From: Candidatus Omnitrophota bacterium
GTDB lineage: Bacteria; Hinthialibacterota; Hinthialibacteria; Hinthialibacterales; JAKPRU01
Length of the DNA stretch: 38,202 bases
Assembly: GCA_029568995.1 (NCBI GenBank)
Contig: JAKPYU010000502.1
Span: 1-38,202 of the forward strand
Reading direction: 5' to 3'
In this document: piece by piece, positions 33,125 to 38,202 of the stretch
How positions within the stretch are numbered: position 1 is the first letter of the stretch
Layout: every line of letters begins with the position of its first letter
Translations under genes and position numbers: made by a program
The notes under the pieces: model-generated
What the model was told of the DNA's origin: nothing
Seen by the model: only the letters and a program-made list of their open reading frames with translations
Databases searched by the model: none

Positions 33125-33582
33125 AATACAGTATCGACACCAGCTCGATTCTTCATGCCTGGAGGCGGGCCTATCCACCGGAGGCATTCCCGTCATTCTG
33201 GGATAAGATTCACGGATTGATCGACCGCGGAGATTTGAGAGCAAGCCAAACCGTTTTCATGGATTTGGAGCGAAAGGATGATGAGGTTCTGAAATGGGGA
33301 AAAGACCACAGCGATCTTTTTGTTCCCATCGATGATGAAATCCAGAGGGTAGTGAGTGAGATCGTCGGGCAATTTCCTGGTCTGGTCGATGTCGCAAGAA
33401 CGCGCTCACAAGCAGATCCATTCGTTATCGCGCTGGCCGAGATTGAGAATTGTACAGTGGTCACGAATGAACTCGCATCCGGCAAGCCCGGAAAACCGAA
33501 AATCCCAGATGTCTGTAGATCATTGCAGATCCCTTGTATCCCAATTCTGGAGCTGATCACAAGAGAAGAATGGAAATTTTAG
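33121..33582 (+). CDS. DUF4411 PIN-like protein (probable RNase toxin)
   Basis: A 153-residue protein beginning MKYSIDTSSIL, with the first acidic PIN-like residue at D6. Later acidic positions (MDLERKDDEV, SQADPFVIALAE) and VVTNE complete a PIN-type four-acid set, as in DUF4411 proteins (PF14367). PIN domains are Mg-dependent RNases and frequent toxins. It starts at TTG 33121, overlapping the upstream stop, with GGGAG 7 bases before, which supports translational coupling. The order XRE-ImmA then DUF4411 matches toxin-antitoxin-like gene pairs known in several bacteria. Cleavage activity and neutralisation are inferred, not shown by sequence. Confidence 0.85.
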   Translation: MKYSIDTSSILHAWRRAYPPEAFPSFWDKIHGLIDRGDLRASQTVFMDLERKDDEVLKWGKDHSDLFVPIDDEIQRVVSEIVGQFPGLVDVARTRSQADPFVIALAEIENCTVVTNELASGKPGKPKIPDVCRSLQIPCIPILELITREEWKF

Positions 33583-33620
33583 GAATGGGACTGTAGAGAA
33601 CTCACTTGGGTTCTGCGACT

Positions 33621-34394
33621 CTACGGCAACCTGATCTTCGGATTCTCACCACAAACGGCACAATCGGGGTCACGCGAGATCGGCACCTCGCGGAAGGTCA
33701 TTTTCAAAGCGTCATAGACCAACAATCTCCCGACCAGCAAATCCCCCAGTCCGAGTAAGAACTTGATCGCTTCCGTAGCCTGGAGGGTCCCAATCACGCC
33801 CGGAACCGCGCCCAGTATCCCGGCTTCTGCGGACGATGGAACGGCCCCATCCGGCGGCGGTTCGGAGAACACACAGCGGTAGCACGGACCCTGCCCCGGC
33901 AAGACAGTCATCACTTGGCCGCCATACTGCGACACTCCCGCATGAACCAGCGGTTTTGAGGACAACACGCACGCATCATTTAGAAGAAATTTCGCAGCGA
34001 AATTGTCCGTGGCGTCGATCACCATGTCGAAACCGGCCATGAGTCCGATCGCGTTCTCCGGGCGAATCCGTTCGGTAATGGGAATAACCTCGACATCCGG
34101 ATTGAATCGATTCAGCGTTTCCATGCCGGATAGCGCCTTGGGATCTCCCAGCCTGCACGTGTCGTGGAGAATCTGCCGGTTGAGGTTGGACAGTTCGATC
34201 CGGTCGCTATCAAGCAGGCCGATTCTCCCCACGCCCACGGCAGCCAGGTAATACGCGCATGGAGATCCCAGACCTCCCGCACCCACAATCAGCACGGAAC
34301 TGTTCCGAAGTCGCTCCAATCCATCCTTACCGATCCCCGGAAGGACCGAATGACGGATATACCGCTCTTGTCTTCGCTCATCCAAATGTCGCAT
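33621..34394 (-). CDS. HesA/MoeB/ThiF-family E1-like adenylyltransferase
   Basis: A 257-residue protein with the family fold: RYIRHSVLPGIG near the N-terminus, the nucleotide-binding VLIVGAGGLGSP, LSNLNRQILH (the Arg finger helix) and DMVIDATDNF. Two CxxC pairs (CYRC; CAVCG) bind structural zinc, as in MoeB and ThiF. It adenylates the C-terminal Gly of a small sulfur carrier (MoaD or ThiS-like) for molybdopterin, thiamine or related thio-cofactor synthesis. The conserved Cys of the ThiF crossover loop is not evident to me, so I do not choose between MoeB and ThiF. GGAGAG precedes the ATG. No carrier gene is adjacent. It is convergent with the DUF4411 gene, with 38 bases between. Confidence 0.88.
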   Translation of the reverse strand: MRHLDERRQERYIRHSVLPGIGKDGLERLRNSSVLIVGAGGLGSPCAYYLAAVGVGRIGLLDSDRIELSNLNRQILHDTCRLGDPKALSGMETLNRFNPDVEVIPITERIRPENAIGLMAGFDMVIDATDNFAAKFLLNDACVLSSKPLVHAGVSQYGGQVMTVLPGQGPCYRCVFSEPPPDGAVPSSAEAGILGAVPGVIGTLQATEAIKFLLGLGDLLVGRLLVYDALKMTFREVPISRDPDCAVCGENPKIRLP

Positions 34395-34565
34395 GTGTCT
34401 CTCCAGTCAGGAGTTAATATATTGCCTTTTGGAGAGAGTTCCTACTGCATCCGAAGGACTTTGGATATACTTCGGGAGAGATCTGATGACTCGAAAAGGA
34501 AGCCATTTGCGGGAAGATCGGGACCAGATCAAGTATTGAAAATACTCCGAAAGGGACCCTTGGGT

Positions 34566-36389
34566 ATGTGTGATCCTGTGGAGAACCAGGACCGCCTTTT
34601 GCGGGAAATCCAAGATCTGCGTGCTCAGATTGCCGAACTGAAGCAATCTCAAACGAGGCTTCAGGAAGCAGAAAGGCAACTGGAAAGCGAGCTGGCGGTT
34701 AAGACGGCGTTGGCTGAACTGTCCCGTTCCCTCATTGCTTCCGCCCCGTTGGACGATATCTGCTCAATCGTGCTGACCCACGCCAAGAGCCTTACGGGAA
34801 GCCCGTATGGATTCGTAGGGTACATTGAATCCTCGACGGGCTATCTGATTTCACCAACATTGACAAGAGACATTTGGGGACAATGTACCATTTCGAATAA
34901 GACAGTTGTCTTTGAGAAATTCGGCGGTTTGTGGGGCTGGGTCCTGGAAAATCAAAGACCGCTTTTGACAAATTCACCGGAGCTGGATTCCCGGTCAACC
35001 GGAACGCCCCATGGGCATATTCCCATCCGTCGATTCCTTTCTGTTCCTGCCATGCTTGGAGATTCGCTGGTGGGGCAAATTGCAGTGGCCAATGCGGAAC
35101 GAGACTATACCGAGGACGATTTGGAAGTGGTCGAACGGCTGGCGCGACTTTATGCCCTGGCGGTTCAGCGAGAGCAGGATGCCCAGGAACTCCTGAGAGC
35201 CAAGGAAGAGGCCGAACGCTCCAGCCAGGCCAAATCCGAATTCCTCTCTCGAATGAGTCACGAACTGCGAACCCCCCTGAATTCCATCCTGGGATTCGCC
35301 CAGTTGCTTGAGACCGACCCGGTCGAGCCGCTAACTCCATCGCAACAGGAAGGTGTCCAACACATTCAAAGAGGCGGCCATCACCTGCTTGATCTGATCA
35401 ACAGAGTTCTTGATCTCTCACGAATCGAGTCCGGCAGACTTTCTGTTGAGATCGAACCGGTTCCCCTGATTCATGTGCTTGACGAGGCCATGGACCTCAT
35501 TACTCCTCTCGCCGAGCAGTATGGGGTGACACTCAATCTTCGACCGGAACAGTACAGGTCCGTCCTTGTGAAAGCAGATCGGACCCGACTTAGACAGGTT
35601 TTCGTCAACCTTGCCTCCAATGCCGTGCAATACAACAAACCGGGTGGAACGGTCACCATTACCTGCGAGAATAGCACCCCCCACGAAATCCGTATCAATT
35701 TGTGCGATACCGGTCCCGGCATTCCGCCCGAACAATGCGAATCCATTTTTGATCCGTTCACGCGCCTCAACGGGAAAGAGACCGTCGTGGACGGACCCGG
35801 AATCGGATTGACCATTTCCAAACGGTTGATTGAATTGATGGGAGGCGTCATCGGCCTGGAAAGTACTCCCGGGCAGGGAAGCTGCTTTCACGTCACTTTG
35901 CCGATTGCCCACGAGCACCGCGAAGCCGGCGATGTTTTGCGCAAAAGGATCCCCACATCCGAACGATCCGTTCCCGCAGATGTACGTACCATCCTCTATT
36001 TTGAGGACAATCCTGAACAACTGGCTCTTGTTGCCTCCCTGCTTTCACGCAGACCGCAAGTGAAACTCCTTTCCTCACCGCAGGCAAAATTGGGCATTGA
36101 GTTGGCCCGCGCACACCGACCGGACATGATCCTTCTGGATCTGAGCCTGCCGGATATGAACGGATTCGATCTGCTTAAATCGTTGCGGGCCTATCCGGAA
36201 ATTCGAGAGATCCCTGTTGTGGCATTGAGCGCAGACAGCCAGCCGGAGGAAATTCGTCGAGCCAGGGAGGCCGGATTTCAGGATTATCTCACCAGGCCGA
36301 TCAATGTGAACGAATTCCTGAACTACATTGACCGGATGTTGATCGCCGATCCGGGGGATTCGAAACAACCCACCCCCAAATCGCGGTGA
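34566..36389 (+). CDS. GAF-domain hybrid histidine kinase with C-terminal receiver
   Basis: A 607-residue cytoplasmic-looking sensor without transmembrane helices. Residues 5-48 are a coiled coil; about 50-200 a GAF domain; a short coiled linker; HisKA with phospho-accepting H232 (RMSHELRTPLN); HATPase_c at about 340-447 (N-box FVNLASNAVQY, DTGPGIP, GPGIGLTISKRL); receiver at about 475-592 with E480/D481, phospho-acceptor D525 (LLDLSLPD) and S555. The conserved receiver Lys is Arg577 (TRPIN). Signal likely binds the GAF domain. I chose ATG 34566 because the longer frame (from 34164) runs opposite the MoeB/ThiF gene. No response-regulator partner gene is adjacent, so it may relay by phosphotransfer. 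Confidence 0.88.
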   Translation: MCDPVENQDRLLREIQDLRAQIAELKQSQTRLQEAERQLESELAVKTALAELSRSLIASAPLDDICSIVLTHAKSLTGSPYGFVGYIESSTGYLISPTLTRDIWGQCTISNKTVVFEKFGGLWGWVLENQRPLLTNSPELDSRSTGTPHGHIPIRRFLSVPAMLGDSLVGQIAVANAERDYTEDDLEVVERLARLYALAVQREQDAQELLRAKEEAERSSQAKSEFLSRMSHELRTPLNSILGFAQLLETDPVEPLTPSQQEGVQHIQRGGHHLLDLINRVLDLSRIESGRLSVEIEPVPLIHVLDEAMDLITPLAEQYGVTLNLRPEQYRSVLVKADRTRLRQVFVNLASNAVQYNKPGGTVTITCENSTPHEIRINLCDTGPGIPPEQCESIFDPFTRLNGKETVVDGPGIGLTISKRLIELMGGVIGLESTPGQGSCFHVTLPIAHEHREAGDVLRKRIPTSERSVPADVRTILYFEDNPEQLALVASLLSRRPQVKLLSSPQAKLGIELARAHRPDMILLDLSLPDMNGFDLLKSLRAYPEIREIPVVALSADSQPEEIRRAREAGFQDYLTRPINVNEFLNYIDRMLIADPGDSKQPTPKSR

Positions 36390-36439
36390 TTTCCGAATTA
36401 CGGCTTGCGCTGGGATAACGGTTCTTTGGGATTGATCGT

Positions 36440-36467
36440 TTGACTTTTCCCAGGTTGACAATATACT
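36440..36467 (+). promoter_or_regulatory. Sigma-70 promoter of the FlgG-like gene
   Basis: TTGACT (36440-36445, five of six), 16 bases, then TATACT (36462-36467, five of six), about 30 bases before the ATG of the FlgG-like gene. No flagellar sigma-28 pattern (TAAA-N15-GCCGATAA) is seen. Confidence 0.68.
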
Positions 36468-36496
36468 GAAATCAGTAGTATGGAGCAAAAAACTTG

Positions 36497-37213
36497 ATGA
36501 TTGACCCCATCCAAACCGCACTTTCAGGCCTGAATGCCTCACGGCTCAGGTCTGCGACTACTGCGAATAACCTGGCGAATCTTCAAACACCGGGATACAA
36601 GGCGCAGCGTGCAGATTCCACCACCGGCCCAACGGGGGATTCGGTGCAGATCTCGTCGGTCGGTCGCAGCCTTTCCCAGGGGGCCTTGCAGATGACCGGT
36701 AATCCGATGGATGTGGCAATTACCGGAAACGGTTTCTTCCAGGTCCAGGATGGAGGGGGAAACACCTTTTATACCCGCGCGGGGAATTTCCAGTTGGATG
36801 CGAATGGGAATCTGGTGACTGCGCAGGGATTCACGGTGGCTCCCGGTATCACTGCACCGGCCGGGTCCCAGGTCTCGATTGGCCCGGACGGCACAGTCAC
36901 CGCGCAAACCGGCAACGGTCCCTCCGTTGCAGTGGGGCAGATCCAACTCGCTTCCTTTGATAATCCCGAGGGATTGATTCTCACCGGAGACGGGATGGCT
37001 GCCGCAACAACCGCTTCCGGTGCTCCGACTCTCGGTACTCCGGGAACCGCCGGGTACGGCGGATTGGTTTCCGGATTTCTTGAAAGTTCCAATGTGGACC
37101 TGGTTACCGAGATGGTCAACCAAATCGTGGAAACCCATGTCTATACCGCCAATGCATCCGTGATCCGGGCAACGGATGAAATGAACCGGGAAACACTGAA
37201 TCTCCTCGCGTAA
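36497..37213 (+). CDS. Flagellar rod/hook-family protein (FlgG/FlgF-like)
   Basis: A 238-residue axial protein. The N-terminal heptad helix with ANNLANLQTPGYKAQRA, the central MDVAITGNGFFQVQDGGGNTFYTRAGNFQLDANGNLVTAQGF and the C-terminal SGFLESSNVDLVTEMVNQIVETHVYTANASVIRATDEM are those of flagellar basal-body rod proteins. FlgG is nearest, though it is shorter than the E. coli protein of about 260. It would be exported by the flagellar type III apparatus; no such genes or other rod genes are here. A TTG one codon upstream is possible; GGAG lies 11 bases before ATG 36497. The isolated location means the function in motility is not shown. Confidence 0.85.
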   Translation: MIDPIQTALSGLNASRLRSATTANNLANLQTPGYKAQRADSTTGPTGDSVQISSVGRSLSQGALQMTGNPMDVAITGNGFFQVQDGGGNTFYTRAGNFQLDANGNLVTAQGFTVAPGITAPAGSQVSIGPDGTVTAQTGNGPSVAVGQIQLASFDNPEGLILTGDGMAAATTASGAPTLGTPGTAGYGGLVSGFLESSNVDLVTEMVNQIVETHVYTANASVIRATDEMNRETLNLLA

Positions 37214-37293
37214 AGATTCTTCAATTGTTGTATAGTGCAAGACAGTCCGTGTATTGAACCGGGCCACGCTATCTCACCAGGGCGGGACAACCG

Positions 37294-38202
37294 ATGTTCG
37301 ATCATTTAGACCGAATCGAAAAGCAGCTCGCGGAAGCGGGTATCAAGCATTGGGAGATTCTGTGCAGCCGCAGTCTTTCCACACCCGTTTCGTATGAATA
37401 CGACAAGTTGAAAGGCATGGGATACCGGGAAACGTCTGGGATCGGTCTGCGGGTGATCCATGAGGGACGGATCGGTCTGGCCTCCACATCCAATCCGAAC
37501 CGAATGACACAACTGACCGAGGCGGCTCTCGCAAGTGCCGTCTACGGGGAAAAGGCCACCTTCGAGTTCCCCGCGCAGCCGACGGATGGATCTGTAAAAA
37601 TCTATGACGAATCCGTCCCCGCGTTGTCCGGCGAGAGACTGGTTCAGCGTGGAGATGGCATCATCGCGGCCATCAAGGAGAAGGTGCCGGATGTACAGGT
37701 ATCGGTAGAGTTTCATCCGACGGTGCAACAGGTAAATCTCCGGAACTCCGCTGGGCTGAATGGGAATTATGAGACCACAGGATTGGCGGTGTCGATAGAG
37801 GGTATTTTAATCGAGGGCGACAGTATCTTGTCCGTGTACGATTCGCACGATTCCTGCCGGGATGATGCACCCCTGGAGGCAATGGCGAATCGAGTTATCG
37901 ACCGGGTTTCCGGAGCACGAACATTATCGGATCTCTCCAGCGGCGCCTATCCGGTTCTGTTCACGCCAAAGGCGGCGGCCAGTCTGCTGATTGCAGTTCA
38001 GATGGGGGCAAACGGCAAGCTGGTACAGAAGGGAGCGTCGCCATTAACGGAACGGATCGGCGAGCGGATTGTCGATTCGCGAATCAGTATTCACGATGAC
38101 CCGCTGTTGGAGTTCCAACCCGCGAGCCGTCCCTTCGATGACGAGGGAGTTATCTGCCGACGAAATACAGTAATCGAGCACGGCGTATTGAAGGGATTTC
38201 TG
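37294..38202 (+). CDS. PmbA/TldE-like TldD-family protein (partial at right edge)
   Basis: The open frame starts at ATG 37294 and runs off the window after 303 residues. It has the PmbA/TldD N-terminal pattern (GLRVIHEGRIGLASTSN), a middle domain with VSIEG and SSGAYPVLFTPKAAASLL, and the C-terminal motif ANGKLVQKGASPLTERIGE...DDPLLEFQPASRPFDDEGVICRRNTVIEHGVLKGF, which is PmbA-like. TldD/TldE form a heteromeric metalloprotease that trims peptides; PmbA lacks the zinc HExxxH. The partner TldD may lie nearby but outside the window. No obvious ribosome site is seen; a possible -10 box (TATAGT) is at about 37230. Confidence 0.85.
   Translation, partial: MFDHLDRIEKQLAEAGIKHWEILCSRSLSTPVSYEYDKLKGMGYRETSGIGLRVIHEGRIGLASTSNPNRMTQLTEAALASAVYGEKATFEFPAQPTDGSVKIYDESVPALSGERLVQRGDGIIAAIKEKVPDVQVSVEFHPTVQQVNLRNSAGLNGNYETTGLAVSIEGILIEGDSILSVYDSHDSCRDDAPLEAMANRVIDRVSGARTLSDLSSGAYPVLFTPKAAASLLIAVQMGANGKLVQKGASPLTERIGERIVDSRISIHDDPLLEFQPASRPFDDEGVICRRNTVIEHGVLKGFL

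Noticed and set aside
31928-33582. Prophage origin for the XRE-ImmA region
   Set aside because: No integrase, structural phage gene, attachment-site repeats or tRNA is nearby; the neighbours are ordinary metabolic genes.
33593-33623. Hairpin between the convergent DUF4411 and MoeB/ThiF genes as a terminator
   Set aside because: The stem (GTAGAG...CTCTAC) is interrupted and no T-run follows, so it does not meet terminator criteria.

Overview
The window is bacterial chromosomal DNA with a moderately high GC content (my estimate, mid-50s percent) and dense protein-coding content. It carries no rRNA, tRNA, CRISPR array, integrase or transposase that I can see. A complete elongation-type cell-wall cluster (mreB, mreC, mreD, mrdA, rodA), a FlgG-like axial protein, type IV pilin-like proteins, a PilZ protein and a Ni-superoxide dismutase point to a rod-shaped, diderm-style bacterium. 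Several classes of short interspersed repeat are present that are common in genomes of uncultured environmental bacteria such as PVC/FCB relatives, Sumerlaeota-, Hydrogenedentota- or Omnitrophota-like lineages. I cannot fix the phylum from sequence alone.

Layout. 1-2294 (minus strand): nickel superoxide dismutase (sodN), a HAD phosphatase, a DMT/EamA transporter and the start of another membrane protein, tightly packed. 2435-4267 (minus): three tandem pseudopilin paralogs behind a good promoter. 4317-5693 (minus): a TPR/zinc-ribbon/membrane protein. 5694-6131: a repeat mosaic. 6132-8461 (plus): a GT39-type membrane glycosyltransferase and a small PilZ protein. 8462-9064: a long non-coding stretch ending in a consensus sigma-70 promoter. 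9065-10546 (plus): a secreted repeat protein, probably a six-bladed propeller, with an inserted EF-hand-like loop and a strong terminator after it. 10784-11770 (minus): an APH-family kinase. 11954-19779 (plus): an AddB/AddA-like helicase-nuclease pair followed by a Tat-exported flavoprotein. 19879-23082 (minus): folB, bioA, bioD and an unrecognised gene, transcribed from the unrecognised gene towards folB. 23323-28971 (plus): mreBCD-mrdA-rodA. 29131-29997 (minus): a glycosylasparaginase. 30088-31853 (plus): a RidA-family protein overlapping a D-threonine aldolase/D-serine dehydratase-like enzyme. 31928-33582 (plus): an XRE-ImmA/IrrE regulator overlapping a DUF4411 PIN-like protein, a probable toxin-antitoxin pair. 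33621-34394 (minus): a MoeB/ThiF-family enzyme. 34566-36389 (plus): a GAF hybrid histidine kinase. 36497-37213 (plus): a FlgG-like protein. 37294-end (plus): a PmbA/TldE-like protein cut by the window edge.

Functional links. The Mre/PBP2/RodA genes form the elongasome. BioD and BioA carry out consecutive biotin steps. RidA would clear the reactive enamine/imine that a D-serine dehydratase-like enzyme would release. The XRE-ImmA and PIN-like proteins look like antitoxin and toxin. The most interesting points are the secreted propeller with an EF-hand insertion, the RidA-D-amino-acid enzyme pair, a repetitive element read in frame inside the AddB-like protein, an Fe-S-type nuclease domain on both helicase-nuclease subunits, and a Ni-SOD with an exported-looking leader.
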